A DNA stretch of 64,000 bases from contig NOXC01000001.1 in the NCBI GenBank assembly GCA_003265435.1, positions 1-64,000 on the forward strand, given 5' to 3'. A model generated the notes under the pieces. It did not search any database, was not told the DNA's origin, and worked only from the letters and a program-made list of their open reading frames with translations. Each line of letters opens with the position of its first letter. Positions within the stretch are counted from its first letter, which is position 1. Source of the DNA: Cellvibrionaceae bacterium AOL6 (lineage in GTDB: Bacteria > Pseudomonadota > Gammaproteobacteria > Pseudomonadales > Cellvibrionaceae). Shown piece by piece: positions 53,177-62,542 of the stretch. Both the position numbers and the translations under genes were made by a program.

Positions 53177-54256
53177 ATGTCTGACAAAATCTCGTCCATG
53201 GTTAAAGCCGGTGTTGCGACCGGTGACGACGTGCAGAAAATCTTCGCCGCAGCTAAAGCAGGCCACTTCGCGCTTCCCGCCGTGAACTGCGTAGGCACGA
53301 ACTCTGTGAATGCCACGCTCGAGACCGCCGCCCGAGTTAACTCACCGGTGATTGTTCAGTTCTCCAATGGCGGTGCCGCATTCGTTGCGGGCAAAAGCCT
53401 GAAACTCGAAGGCCAAGGCAACGCCATCCTCGGTGGTATCGCCGGTGCGCGCCACGTGCATGCGGTTGCCGAGAGCTACGGCATCCCTGTCATCCTCCAC
53501 ACGGACCACGCGGCCAAAAAACTGCTGCCTTGGATCGACGGCCTGCTTGACGAAGGCGAGCGTCACTTCGAAGCGACCGGCAAACCCTTGTTTTCATCGC
53601 ACATGATTGACCTGAGTGAAGAATCGCTCGAAGAAAACATCGAGATCTGTGCCAAGTACCTTGAGCGCATGAGCAAGATGGGCATGACTCTGGAAATCGA
53701 ACTGGGTTGCACCGGTGGTGAGGAAGACGGTGTCGACAACACCGGCATGGACAGCTCTATGCTCTACACTCAACCAGAAGACGTCGCCTACGCTTACGAA
53801 GAACTGATTAAAATCAGCCCACGCTTCACCATCGCGGCGTCCTTCGGCAACGTGCACGGCGTGTACAAGCCAGGTAACGTGAAACTGACACCTCAGATTC
53901 TCGACAATTCTCAGAAATACTGTTCAGAGAAGTTTGGTCTGGCTGAGAAATCACTTGACTTCGTCTTCCACGGCGGCTCCGGTTCCTCCAAGGAAGAAAT
54001 CGAAGAATCTATCGGTTACGGTGTAATCAAAATGAACATCGATACGGATACTCAGTGGGCTGCGTGGAATGGTATTCGCGAGTACTACCACGACAAGCAA
54101 GACTACCTGCAAGGCCAAATCGGCAATCCCGATGGCGAAGACTCGCCAAATAAGAAGTACTACGACCCACGTGTCTGGCTGCGCAAGATGGAAGAGAGCA
54201 TGAGCACTCGCCTCGAAAAGGCGTTTGCCGACCTGAACTGCATCGACCGCTTCTAA
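53177..54256 (+). CDS. fbaA: Class II fructose-bisphosphate aldolase
   Basis: A 359-residue zinc-dependent aldolase (class IIA, E. coli FbaA size) that splits fructose-1,6-bisphosphate. The zinc ligands are in ILHTDHAAKKLLPW, LEIELGCTGGEEDGVDN and the later FGNVHGVY; VFHGGSGSSKEEI binds phosphate. Ribosome site is weak (AGGAAACCTATC). It has its own promoter region at 52952-53176 and its own terminator, so it is likely transcribed alone. Confidence 0.96.
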   Translation: MSDKISSMVKAGVATGDDVQKIFAAAKAGHFALPAVNCVGTNSVNATLETAARVNSPVIVQFSNGGAAFVAGKSLKLEGQGNAILGGIAGARHVHAVAESYGIPVILHTDHAAKKLLPWIDGLLDEGERHFEATGKPLFSSHMIDLSEESLEENIEICAKYLERMSKMGMTLEIELGCTGGEEDGVDNTGMDSSMLYTQPEDVAYAYEELIKISPRFTIAASFGNVHGVYKPGNVKLTPQILDNSQKYCSEKFGLAEKSLDFVFHGGSGSSKEEIEESIGYGVIKMNIDTDTQWAAWNGIREYYHDKQDYLQGQIGNPDGEDSPNKKYYDPRVWLRKMEESMSTRLEKAFADLNCIDRF

Positions 54257-54274
54257 GCGCGAGTCGCAGAAAAG

Positions 54275-54304
54275 AAAAAAGCCCGCATACGCGGGCTTTT
54301 TTTT
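54275..54304. terminator. Bidirectional terminator between fbaA and phoX
   Basis: 6-bp GC stem GCCCGC / GCGGGC with ATAC loop, A-rich on the left and eight T residues on the right. It serves fbaA (plus) and the phoX-like gene (minus), which converge here. Confidence 0.93.
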
Positions 54305-54313
54305 GAACTGAAA

Positions 54314-56185
54314 TCAGCTACCGACCGGACCACCGCCGCGTTTGCTGATCGCGACCACAGACGGCCGCGGAGGTAACGACGCATCAAAATCCGGCCAACG
54401 CGTATCGGGCGCATCAAAACTGGAATCGCCCCCCGGATGCTGTACCGAGACAAATAAGGTCTCATTGTTCGGGGTAAAGAAAGGCCCGCACAATTCCGCA
54501 CCAATTGGCGTTCTCAGGAAGCGTTTCGTCAAAGCGCGATTTGGCCCCTCAACCTCGCTCGCCCAAACACCATCGGCAACGCCGCTTTTTTCCGCACCAT
54601 CAGTGGCGATCCAAAGGTTGCCATGAAGATCAAACGCGCAGTTATCCGGGCAGGACAACCAACCGGATTCGCTGATATCGGGGTGGTATTTTGTCGGCAC
54701 CGTACCCGGCTTACCGGCGAGTAAGAAGAGGTCCCATCGGAAAGTCGCATCTCGATGATCACCCGACTCTGGCCAAAACTCCACGATCTGGCCATGCGCA
54801 TTGTGCGCGCGCGGATTAACGGCGTCGGTTTGCCCTTCGGCCCGCATAGAGTTGTTGGTTAACATCGCATAAACACGCCCGTTGACCGGGTTCACTTCCA
54901 CATCTTCGGGTCTATCCATGGGTGTGGCGCCCACTAAGTCCGCCGCTTTGCGCGAGTCGATGCACACATCCCCTTGGCTGCGAAAACCATTGGCCTCGGT
55001 CAGTGGCCCCTCGCCGTACACCAGCGGCAGCCAACTCAGTCGCCCATCGTCGTGAAACTTGGCGACATACAGGGTGCCTTCATCGAGTAAACGCATCGCA
55101 GCTTCACGATCATTCGGGTCATAGCGATCACGGCTGATAAATTTATAAATGTATTCAAATCGCTGATCGTCACCCGTATACGCCGCGACATGGTTGTCGT
55201 CGGTAATATAAATATTACAGCCTTCATGTTTGCAGCGACCGAGTGCCGTGCGCTTACGAGGGGTGGAGTTCGGATCGAAGGGATCAATTTCGACTATCCA
55301 ACCCATGTGCAGTAATTCGTTGGGATTTTCCTGAAAATTCCAGCGAGGATGATAATCACCCCAATTTTTATAGGTGACGTCGACACCGAAACGCGCGTAG
55401 TTTTCCGCCTCACTCGTCTGACTCGCGTCGCCATTAAAATAGCCGTCAACATTTTCTTCGCCGGTTAAAATCGTGCCCCAAGGCGTCACGCCTCCGGCGC
55501 AGTTTCCATAGGTTCCAAGGGTGTGCACGCCATCCATAGAGATAATGGTCTTCAAGCGCGTGTTTCCGGCCGCGGGGCCCGACACTTTCATTGGGGTGTT
55601 TGGTGTAATGCGGCGGGTGTACTGCGAATTTTTTATTTGCTGCCACTGACCATCGACACGCTTGATTTCAATCACACTCAGCCCGTGCGCCGCAATATCA
55701 ACGTCCGCCTGCGCCGCACTCAACTGCGTGCCCAGAGGCGAACCCGGATGCATTAATTGGGGCGCGGTATATTCATGATTGACGACCAGCAAACCATGAT
55801 CTGAGCTGCTGGAGCCAAGCGGTAAGGAAACAAAACCAATAAAATCATTATTGAAGCCAAAGCGACGTTCTTGCTCTTGCGCCGTTTGCGCCCGAGGGTC
55901 AAACCCACTCATGTTCTCGAACAGTGGATCGCCCCAGCGTACTAAAACCTGTGCGTCGTAGCCTTCGGCTACGGCGAAATGTTCGTTCAAATCATGTGGC
56001 AGCTCAGTAAAACTCAGAGTGCTTAGAGGCGGCTCTCCGGATGGCTGTTTGTCATCTGACTGCGAACAGCCGGGTAATATTGCCGCTGCGCCAAGTGCGA
56101 GCCCGGCTTTCAGAAAACCTCGCCGCGCGAGGTAAGCGTCCAGGACATCTTCAAAACTCTCTGGACGTGTGGAACGTTTTTTCAT
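54314..56185 (-). CDS. PhoX family alkaline phosphatase
   Basis: A 623-residue protein from ATG 56185 (a longer start at 56203 adds six residues). Tat signal RRGFLKAGLALGAAAILPGC includes both a twin-arginine motif and a lipobox-like LPGC. PhoX core motifs are FGFNNDFIGF, LLVVNHEYT, YGNCAGGVTPWGTILTGEENV and NCAFDLHGNLWIATDG, which supply ligands of the iron-calcium cluster known from PhoX. It releases phosphate from organic esters outside the cytoplasm and is common in marine bacteria. No Pho-box was recognised upstream. Confidence 0.93.
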   Translation of the reverse strand: MKKRSTRPESFEDVLDAYLARRGFLKAGLALGAAAILPGCSQSDDKQPSGEPPLSTLSFTELPHDLNEHFAVAEGYDAQVLVRWGDPLFENMSGFDPRAQTAQEQERRFGFNNDFIGFVSLPLGSSSSDHGLLVVNHEYTAPQLMHPGSPLGTQLSAAQADVDIAAHGLSVIEIKRVDGQWQQIKNSQYTRRITPNTPMKVSGPAAGNTRLKTIISMDGVHTLGTYGNCAGGVTPWGTILTGEENVDGYFNGDASQTSEAENYARFGVDVTYKNWGDYHPRWNFQENPNELLHMGWIVEIDPFDPNSTPRKRTALGRCKHEGCNIYITDDNHVAAYTGDDQRFEYIYKFISRDRYDPNDREAAMRLLDEGTLYVAKFHDDGRLSWLPLVYGEGPLTEANGFRSQGDVCIDSRKAADLVGATPMDRPEDVEVNPVNGRVYAMLTNNSMRAEGQTDAVNPRAHNAHGQIVEFWPESGDHRDATFRWDLFLLAGKPGTVPTKYHPDISESGWLSCPDNCAFDLHGNLWIATDGAEKSGVADGVWASEVEGPNRALTKRFLRTPIGAELCGPFFTPNNETLFVSVQHPGGDSSFDAPDTRWPDFDASLPPRPSVVAISKRGGGPVGS

Positions 56186-56235
56186 GTTCATCTCTCGGTA
56201 CACGCTGCACCGGCGTGTACCGGCGCGGCGATGAA

Positions 56236-56817
56236 TTATTTGGCAGCTTCAAATACTAACTGAAACGTCACAGGGACCGCTGTGCTGATCGAGGGCAGTG
56301 CGGCCAGCTCTTTTAATTTGTCGATACCTGCAAGCAAATCAAAATCCGCTGCGTTGACGATCACCGGCGCAAGATTGCTGACTTGGAGACGATTGTCGCT
56401 TAATTTTGTGACAGCCACTTTAACGGGGTAGGCCTTACTCTTACCGTGTAGCGAAAGCGTGACATTCAGCGACTGAGAGGCCATAACACCAACTGGCATC
56501 GCTTCAAGTGCGGCCGTGTCCACATCAACCGATACGGTAGCGACAGGGAAAGCATCGGTTTCGAACAAGTACTGGTTCATTCGCTCATTGCGAATGGGGA
56601 TCATCGTCTCGACAGAGGCGAGTGCGATTTCAAGCGTTGCGCTGCCTTCGCTGGAGAGACTGCCGCTGAGCTGAGAAAAATGATGCACTTCTGCAATTGC
56701 GCTTTTTTTCACCGAGACGAAATTCAGTGACGAGGCGTCTCCGTTGAGCGTCCAGTCTGCCAAGGCGGACGCGCTGGTGAGCATCATGGCCAAGGCCAAG
56801 GAGAATGTTCTGATCAT
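56236..56817 (-). CDS. YceI family periplasmic protein
   Basis: From ATG 56817, 193 residues with a signal peptide ending ASALA and a YceI-like lipocalin barrel: WTLNGDASSLNFVSVKKSAIAEVHHF, SLSSEGSATLEIALASVETM and RNERMNQYLFETDAFPVATVS are typical. YceI proteins bind polyisoprenoid or other amphiphilic molecules. It lies downstream of the TonB receptor on the same strand, but a strong terminator sits between them. Some YceI genes are co-regulated with metal or respiratory genes; no specific role is shown. Confidence 0.9.
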   Translation of the reverse strand: MIRTFSLALAMMLTSASALADWTLNGDASSLNFVSVKKSAIAEVHHFSQLSGSLSSEGSATLEIALASVETMIPIRNERMNQYLFETDAFPVATVSVDVDTAALEAMPVGVMASQSLNVTLSLHGKSKAYPVKVAVTKLSDNRLQVSNLAPVIVNAADFDLLAGIDKLKELAALPSISTAVPVTFQLVFEAAK

Positions 56818-56864
56818 ACTGCGACTCCGATAGAGGGGGGATGAGAAGCACCGAAGCCTTACAC

Positions 56865-56890
56865 AAAAAAAAACCCGGGCAAGCCCGGGC
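56865..56890 (-). terminator. Terminator after the TonB receptor gene
   Basis: On the minus strand a perfect 7-bp stem CCCGGGC / GCCCGGG with a 2-3 base loop is followed by nine T residues, 24 bases beyond the receptor stop codon. Confidence 0.93.
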
Positions 56891-56913
56891 AGAGTGGACA
56901 TGGTTAAATACGA

Positions 56914-59346
56914 TTAAAATTCGCCGCGAAGCCCCAAAGTGACGCCTCGGCCCGGCAATGGTGCATCGTCTTTCAGGAATGAGTTGTGCACGTAGCCCAG
57001 CTCATCGGTCAAGTTGTCGCCTTTCAGGTAAAACGTGAGTGGTACGCTGGCATTGCTCCAGGTGTAACTCACCTGAGCATCCAACATCATGTAGCCATCT
57101 GTTGGCGCTTCGTTTTCCGCCACACGATCCTGCTCGAAATACTGAGTCGCGTGAAGCTCCGCCATCCAGCCACCTTGTTCGAAGCGCGCAATCCCGCCAA
57201 GACGAGCCGGAGGAATACGTGGCAAGTTACCGCCTTCCGCCAGCTCTGCGCGTACGGAGTCACCCCACACGCTCAGCGTAAGAGGTGCCGTTACGGCCCA
57301 ATGCAGCTCGGCTTCCAGACCGTAAAAGTTGGCGTCGCGCTGCACGAACTGGTACACCGGAAGGGCGTCCTCGTGGGCGTGCTCTTCCTCTTCCGAGTGC
57401 TCCTCGCCTTCGTGCTCGTCATGGTCTTCCAGATGCAGCTCATCAGAGTGGAAGCCCGTGTCTTCCTGATAATAATAATCGTCGACCTGATTGTAGAAAG
57501 CCGTCACGATAAAACCGAGGTCACCCTCAATTTTGCGGAAGCTGAGATCCACATTGTTTGAGCGTTCAATGTCGGCCTCACCGGCATACTCCACATGCAC
57601 ATCGCCCTCGCCTTCTTCATGCAATTCGTACACGGCGCCAATTTCATAGCTGCGTGTGCCGATGTGCGGCCCAAGCGCAAACAACTCGCCCGCTGAAGGG
57701 GCGCGCTCTGCGAAGGAGTAGGCCAAGCCCATGTTGTAACCGTGATAAAAATCCCAGACGATGCCGGCTGAGAAATTCAGCGGCGTGAAAGATTCGTCTT
57801 CAAGCTCCAGTTCGGTCGTCGACTCGGGAGAAATATCCACCTGCTCGACACGCGCACCCAGCTGAAGCAACACGGGGCCAAAATGTTTTTCTTCAATTAA
57901 TGCCACGCCCAAAGACTGCGTCTCAGAAGGCGGGGCAAAGGCTTCTTCGCCCTCGGCTTCAAACTCACTTTGACGCAAATCGAAGCTCAGTGCGCCACGC
58001 CAGCCCCCGAGATCACGCTGGGTCAGATCCACACGAAGTTGCGTATTGCGGCGGCGGAATTCGGTGCCCACATGCAACTCATCGTGGGCTTCTTCCTCGT
58101 GCTCTTCTTCCTCATGCTCGTCTTCATGTTCTTCATGCTCGGCATGCAACTCTCTATGCACATAGTCGGTGTAACCGAGGCGCGTATTGATGGCGTTGAT
58201 CCAACCCCAGTGCACATCCAGTTCGCTTAAGAGCTGCCAGCGATCCTGTTCAAGCTCCGCGCGCACCTCCTCTTCGTCATGACCTTCCTCTTCGTGCTCT
58301 TCTTCCTCGTGATCATGCTCTTCTTCACCGTGTACATGACCGGGTACGCCATAATCTCGATCAAGGCGGCCGTAGGACAGACCAATAAACCCGTTATCGA
58401 GCAGAATGCTGCCGCCGAGATTCACACCAGAGGCTTCTGCGCTGCTGCCTGCAAGGACATCGCCTTCCAACTCAGCGTCGCTCGGAACACTGTAATCGCC
58501 GCTGTCACGGTAGAAACCGTCGACATGAAACGCCAGTGACTCGGTGCCGCCCTGCCACTCACCCGCGACTTGCGACTGCTCAGCAACCGTGCCGTAGTCC
58601 ACCTGAAACGCGCCCGCGGTCTCGCTCGACCGGGGGACTCGATGGTCAACCACGTTGACAACACCCCCGATCGCACCACTGCCGTAGAACAGCGTCGCAG
58701 GGCCGCGCAGGATTTCAATTTGTTGAGCTGTCAGACTCTCGGTGGAGACCACATGGTCCGGGCCAACACGCGACACATCACCCGTATCCAGGCTGTTTTG
58801 CGTGATCAATACACGTGGGCCATCCATACCGCGAATGATCGGGCTGCTGGACGTCGGCCCATAGTAGCTGCTGTTTACGCCGATCTCATATTTCAGCGTT
58901 TCACCCAGCGTGGCAGCTTGTTTTTCACGAATGGCATCGTAGTCCAATACGGCAATCGGCAGCGCGCTTTCGAGGCTGCTCGCGTGGATGGGTAAGCCGA
59001 CGACGTCGACCTGCTCCAATACACCGCGGTGCAAGGTCACCTGCACACCGGCCTGGCCACCATCAATTTTGTAATAACCATGGTTGTATCCGGGAGCGGA
59101 TACATGAAGCTCAACAGTTTCTGGTAAACCCGAAAGGCTAAAGGAACCGTCCTCGGCACTGACGGCTTCGTGCGCTTCACCGCGCACTTCAATTTTGGCA
59201 TTTGGAATCGGCCCGCCATGCGCATCAACAACGACGCCGCTCACTTCCGCGGCTATCAAAGATGACGACATCGTGGCGCTCACGCCGGCACCAACAAGCA
59301 CCGCAGCCGTCTTCGCGGCCAAACGGTTCTTAAATGAATTCTTCAC
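56914..59346 (-). CDS. TonB-dependent receptor with His/Glu-rich stretches (ZnuD-like, likely metal uptake)
   Basis: An 810-residue outer-membrane receptor (GTG start at 59346). Signal to about 33, then a carboxypeptidase-regulatory-like domain (about 33-110, VSGVVVDAHGGPIPNAKIEV), a TonB plug (about 125-260, SSSPIIRGMDGPRVLITQN) and a 22-strand barrel ending LGLRGEF. Three acidic-histidine stretches lie at about 337-364 (EEHDHEEEEHEEEGHDEEE), 399-420 and 639-660, in positions of surface loops or turns. Such stretches are a hallmark of ZnuD-type zinc receptors. A Zur-like palindrome upstream fits zinc. Nickel or copper are alternatives. Confidence 0.9.
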   Translation of the reverse strand: MKNSFKNRLAAKTAAVLVGAGVSATMSSSLIAAEVSGVVVDAHGGPIPNAKIEVRGEAHEAVSAEDGSFSLSGLPETVELHVSAPGYNHGYYKIDGGQAGVQVTLHRGVLEQVDVVGLPIHASSLESALPIAVLDYDAIREKQAATLGETLKYEIGVNSSYYGPTSSSPIIRGMDGPRVLITQNSLDTGDVSRVGPDHVVSTESLTAQQIEILRGPATLFYGSGAIGGVVNVVDHRVPRSSETAGAFQVDYGTVAEQSQVAGEWQGGTESLAFHVDGFYRDSGDYSVPSDAELEGDVLAGSSAEASGVNLGGSILLDNGFIGLSYGRLDRDYGVPGHVHGEEEHDHEEEEHEEEGHDEEEVRAELEQDRWQLLSELDVHWGWINAINTRLGYTDYVHRELHAEHEEHEDEHEEEEHEEEAHDELHVGTEFRRRNTQLRVDLTQRDLGGWRGALSFDLRQSEFEAEGEEAFAPPSETQSLGVALIEEKHFGPVLLQLGARVEQVDISPESTTELELEDESFTPLNFSAGIVWDFYHGYNMGLAYSFAERAPSAGELFALGPHIGTRSYEIGAVYELHEEGEGDVHVEYAGEADIERSNNVDLSFRKIEGDLGFIVTAFYNQVDDYYYQEDTGFHSDELHLEDHDEHEGEEHSEEEEHAHEDALPVYQFVQRDANFYGLEAELHWAVTAPLTLSVWGDSVRAELAEGGNLPRIPPARLGGIARFEQGGWMAELHATQYFEQDRVAENEAPTDGYMMLDAQVSYTWSNASVPLTFYLKGDNLTDELGYVHNSFLKDDAPLPGRGVTLGLRGEF

Positions 59347-59385
59347 ACTTCCCCCAAGTCACTAGATACAACATATCATCTGCGG

Positions 59386-59408
59386 CAAATGTTACATCAT
59401 ATCAAAAC
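59386..59408. promoter_or_regulatory. Zur-like operator upstream of the TonB receptor
   Basis: The 23-base stretch matches the gammaproteobacterial Zur consensus (GAAATGTTATANTATAACATTTC) at 15 of 22 defined positions, with a full ATGTTA left half and a weaker right half. It sits 40-62 bases upstream of the receptor start, a position suited to repression. Confidence 0.52.
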
Positions 59409-59451
59409 AACAAGGCAACACTTGTTCCCCTTCTAACAAGTTGTATACTAG
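59409..59451. promoter_or_regulatory. Operator cluster upstream of GH67, including a GTATACTAG word
   Basis: Within 43 bases are an inverted repeat AACAAG / CTTGTT (59409-59426), the palindrome ACAAGTTGT (59436-59444) and the 9-base word GTATACTAG (59443-59451). The last recurs exactly at 61678, just before the GntR gene. GntR/FCD regulators often use a GTATAC-type core, so these are candidate sites for that regulator. Confidence 0.5.
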
Positions 59452-59479
59452 TCGACATATCAACAATAATGAGCCACTC

Positions 59480-61654
59480 ATGATGCGTCTATTTCGTCAC
59501 GCCTTGCTCCTTTGTCTTTTTTGTTCCGCCACCCCAGCGTTTGCGGGTGACGCCATAATCGGTGGCGACACGGGCTACCGTTTATGGCTCAAATACGATG
59601 CCTTGCCTGAAATTCAACGCCGCAACTATCTCAAATCGATAAAAAGCTGGTACGTCGCCGGCAACAGTGACACACACAAGGTCATTCGCACGGAGCTCGA
59701 GGCCGCGCTGCCTTCGCTTCTCGCCAGCGACATAAAAGAACACACACAGCTCAGAAAGCAGCAACTTGTCGTGCTGACCCGCGACCAAATAGCGGCGTCT
59801 GAAACCGAACTGCTCACAACGTTGAACAACTTAGGCGACGAGGGCTATGTGCTTCGTCAGGGCCGCTACCAGGGTAGATCGGTGATGCTTGTTGCTGCCA
59901 ATACCCCTGTCGCTGCGCTGTATGGCACGTATGCGCTACTGCGTGAAATGCAAACCGGCACACCTCTAAACGGCTTGGCAACACACAGCACGCCCGCCCT
60001 TCAACTGCGTGTGCTGAACCATTGGGACGATCTGGACCGCCACGTCGAGCGCGGCTTCGCAGGTGAATCCCTTTGGGACTGGCACAAACTGCCCGTCTAC
60101 GAATACCAGCGCTATCACGACTATGCGCGAGCGAATGCCTCCATCGGCATCAACGGCACAGTGTTGAACAACGTCAACGCCGATCCATTGATTCTCTCTC
60201 CGCTCTATTTAGAGAAGGTCGAAGCGCTGGCCGACACCTTCCGCCCCTATGGCCTTCGCGTGTACCTGTCGGTGAAGTTCAATTCGCCCCAAAGCCTGGG
60301 CGGGCTGGACACAGCCGACCCGTTTGACCCACGGGTGGAAGCCTGGTGGAAAGACAAGGTCGCTGACATTTATCAGCGCATCCCCGATTTTGGCGGCTTC
60401 CTCGTCAAGGCCAATTCCGAAGGCCAGCCCGGCCCCGGTGACTATGGCCGCAGCCACGCCGATGGCGCCAACATGCTTGCCCGCGTCCTCGCTCCGCACA
60501 ACGGGGTCGTGATGTGGCGCGCCTTTGTTTACGCGAATGAAAAAAACGAAGAGCGCAGCAAGCAGGCCTACAGCGAATTCACGCCGCTGGACGGTAAGTT
60601 TGAACCGAACGTGCTGGTCCAGGTGAAAAACGGGCCGATCGATTTTCAGCCACGCGAACCCTTCAGCCCCCTCTTCGGTGCGATGCCAAACACACCGTTG
60701 ATGATGGAATTCCAAATTACGATGGAGTACCTCGGCTTCAGCACGCACTGGGTGTATCTGGGCACCCTATTTGAGGAAGTACTCGATGCCGATACCTATA
60801 TCAAAGGCCCCGGCTCGACCGTTGCCAAGGTCATTGATGGGCAGCTTCACGACTATCCGATTACGGGTATGGCCGGTGTCGCAAACATCGGCACCGACCC
60901 GAATTGGACCGGCCACCCCATCTTGCAAAGCAACTGGTTCGCCTATGGCCGATTCGCCTGGGACCCGACGCTGAGCGCGGAGTCCATCGCTCAGAATTGG
61001 ACTCGTATGAGCCTGACACGCGAGCCCGCCGCCGTCGACGAGATTGTCGACATGATGATGCAGAGCCGTGAAACCACCGTAAGCTATATGACCCCGCTCG
61101 GCCTGCACCACATTATGGGTGCGGACCACCACTATGGGCCGGCACCCTGGGTCGACTTTCTCGGCCGCGACGACTGGAACTCGGTGTATTACCATCGCGC
61201 CGACACGGACGGCATCGGCTTCGATCGCAGCCCAAGCGGCGTGGACGCGGTGTCCCAATATGCGTCACCTTTACGCGAAGAGCTCTCGAAACCGGAAACG
61301 ACACCGGAGCCTCTGCTCTTGTGGTTCCACCACCTGCCCTGGGATTACACGCTGGCCGATGGCCGCACGCTTTGGGATGCTCTGGTGCAACACTACTATC
61401 AAGGTGCCGATGACGTTGCAGAGATGACACAGCGCTGGGCTGCGTTAAAGGGGCAGATCTCACCGTTGATTCACAAGCAGGTCAGTATGTCACTGCAAAT
61501 TCAACTCAACGAAGCGCGTTGGTGGCGCGACGCCTGTGTGCTGTACTTCCAACAGTATTCTGGCATGCCTCTCCCGAAAGGGCTGGCTGCGCCGCAGGCC
61601 GACCTCGACACACTGAAGCAAAAGCAGTTTCCTCACGCGCCGGGGCAAGGCTAG
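59480..61654 (+). CDS. Alpha-glucuronidase, GH67
   Basis: A 724-residue enzyme with a signal peptide ending SATPAFA, so periplasmic or secreted. It removes 4-O-methyl-glucuronic acid from the ends of xylo-oligosaccharides. The general acid is E314 in LVKANSEGQPGPGDYGRS, and the general bases lie in NGPIDFQPREPFSPLFG and LMMEFQITMEYLG. N-terminal GH67N domain about 28-150, catalytic barrel about 155-480, C-terminal helical domain to the end (HHLPWDYTLADGRTLWDAL). The ATG at 59480 is followed by another ATG; an upstream in-frame ATG at 59441 would extend the protein without a signal at its start. Family length is about 700, so complete. Confidence 0.95.
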   Translation: MMRLFRHALLLCLFCSATPAFAGDAIIGGDTGYRLWLKYDALPEIQRRNYLKSIKSWYVAGNSDTHKVIRTELEAALPSLLASDIKEHTQLRKQQLVVLTRDQIAASETELLTTLNNLGDEGYVLRQGRYQGRSVMLVAANTPVAALYGTYALLREMQTGTPLNGLATHSTPALQLRVLNHWDDLDRHVERGFAGESLWDWHKLPVYEYQRYHDYARANASIGINGTVLNNVNADPLILSPLYLEKVEALADTFRPYGLRVYLSVKFNSPQSLGGLDTADPFDPRVEAWWKDKVADIYQRIPDFGGFLVKANSEGQPGPGDYGRSHADGANMLARVLAPHNGVVMWRAFVYANEKNEERSKQAYSEFTPLDGKFEPNVLVQVKNGPIDFQPREPFSPLFGAMPNTPLMMEFQITMEYLGFSTHWVYLGTLFEEVLDADTYIKGPGSTVAKVIDGQLHDYPITGMAGVANIGTDPNWTGHPILQSNWFAYGRFAWDPTLSAESIAQNWTRMSLTREPAAVDEIVDMMMQSRETTVSYMTPLGLHHIMGADHHYGPAPWVDFLGRDDWNSVYYHRADTDGIGFDRSPSGVDAVSQYASPLREELSKPETTPEPLLLWFHHLPWDYTLADGRTLWDALVQHYYQGADDVAEMTQRWAALKGQISPLIHKQVSMSLQIQLNEARWWRDACVLYFQQYSGMPLPKGLAAPQADLDTLKQKQFPHAPGQG

Positions 61655-61677
61655 CCCCTGAGCGCCGTGAAAAACAC

Positions 61678-61686
61678 GTATACTAG
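61678..61686. promoter_or_regulatory. GTATACTAG word before the GntR gene
   Basis: Identical nine bases to the site upstream of the alpha-glucuronidase gene (59443), sitting 16 bases before the GntR start codon. It suggests autoregulation plus control of GH67 by the same protein. Confidence 0.45.
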
Positions 61687-61701
61687 GGCCTGCATACACG
61701 A

Positions 61702-62394
61702 ATGAACGCCAAGACCCACGTGACACAGATACATTACGATCGCTCCACGTCCGCTCAGATCTTCGATTGCCTGCGCGAAGACATCGTCAGCATGAGCCTG
61801 ACACCGGGGCAAAAGCTCTCAGAGAGCCAACTCGCCGAGCGCTTCAATGTCAGCCGCACACCGGTACGTGAAGCGCTTGCACGGCTGGTGGAGCTGGGAT
61901 TCGTCGAAGTGCGCCCCCAACGCGGCAGCTTTGTCACCTCGCTCAGTGTGCAGAGTATTCTCGAAAGTCGTTTTATCCGTGAGGCCATCGAAGTCGCAGT
62001 CGTCAATACACTGGCCGATACCGCGGCGTCACACGACTTCTCTGCAGCACACGCCAACCTAAAAGAACAGGAAGCCGCGGCTGAAGCGCGAGACAGCGCC
62101 CTTTTTTTGCGATTGGATGACGCCTTTCATCAACTGCTCGCCAACGCCACAGGCTTTCCCAAAAGCGCCAGCGTCATCGAAGCAGAAAAAGCCCACATGG
62201 ACCGCGTGCGCAATCTGAGCTTGAAGGAACTCGAAGGCCAATACGCGCAAGTCATCCGCCAACACCGCGCGATACTCGACGCCATTGAAGCCGGAGACGC
62301 CGCGCGCGCGCGCAACGCCATGATGACGCATCTCAATGAAGTGCATCATATTTTGCACATCGCACCTGAAAAGTACCCAGAGTATTTCAAGTAG
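61702..62394 (+). CDS. GntR family regulator (FadR/FCD subfamily)
   Basis: A 230-residue regulator. The winged helix (about 15-80) contains LREDIVSMSLTPGQKLSESQ and FNVSRTPVREALARLVELGF, the GntR signature; the FCD ligand domain (about 85-220) has metal-site strands FLRLDDAFHQLLANATG and IRQHRAILDAIEAGDAARA, with conserved Asp and His residues. FCD proteins commonly sense hexuronates and related acids, which fits the neighbouring glucuronidase. No good ribosome site is visible, and it may be translated from the GH67 transcript, 47 bases downstream. Confidence 0.92.
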   Translation: MNAKTHVTQIHYDRSTSAQIFDCLREDIVSMSLTPGQKLSESQLAERFNVSRTPVREALARLVELGFVEVRPQRGSFVTSLSVQSILESRFIREAIEVAVVNTLADTAASHDFSAAHANLKEQEAAAEARDSALFLRLDDAFHQLLANATGFPKSASVIEAEKAHMDRVRNLSLKELEGQYAQVIRQHRAILDAIEAGDAARARNAMMTHLNEVHHILHIAPEKYPEYFK

Positions 62395-62542
62395 GCATAG
62401 AACACCTCCCAATCACCAAAAAGAACGCACGGTTCTCAGTTAAGCCGCTCCCCCCGCGGTAAAATCACGCTCGCAGATTTTCGATTCAACTCGTCAATCC
62501 TTTCATCACTCAGCACATTTAGATTAAGTCAGGGAATTGCTT

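Noticed and set aside
57970-58230. A plus-strand frame coding for very hydrophobic helices opposite the TonB receptor
   Set aside because: It is the complement of the His/Glu-rich stretches (GAG/GAA codons read as CTC/TTC), so the apparent membrane helices are an artefact.
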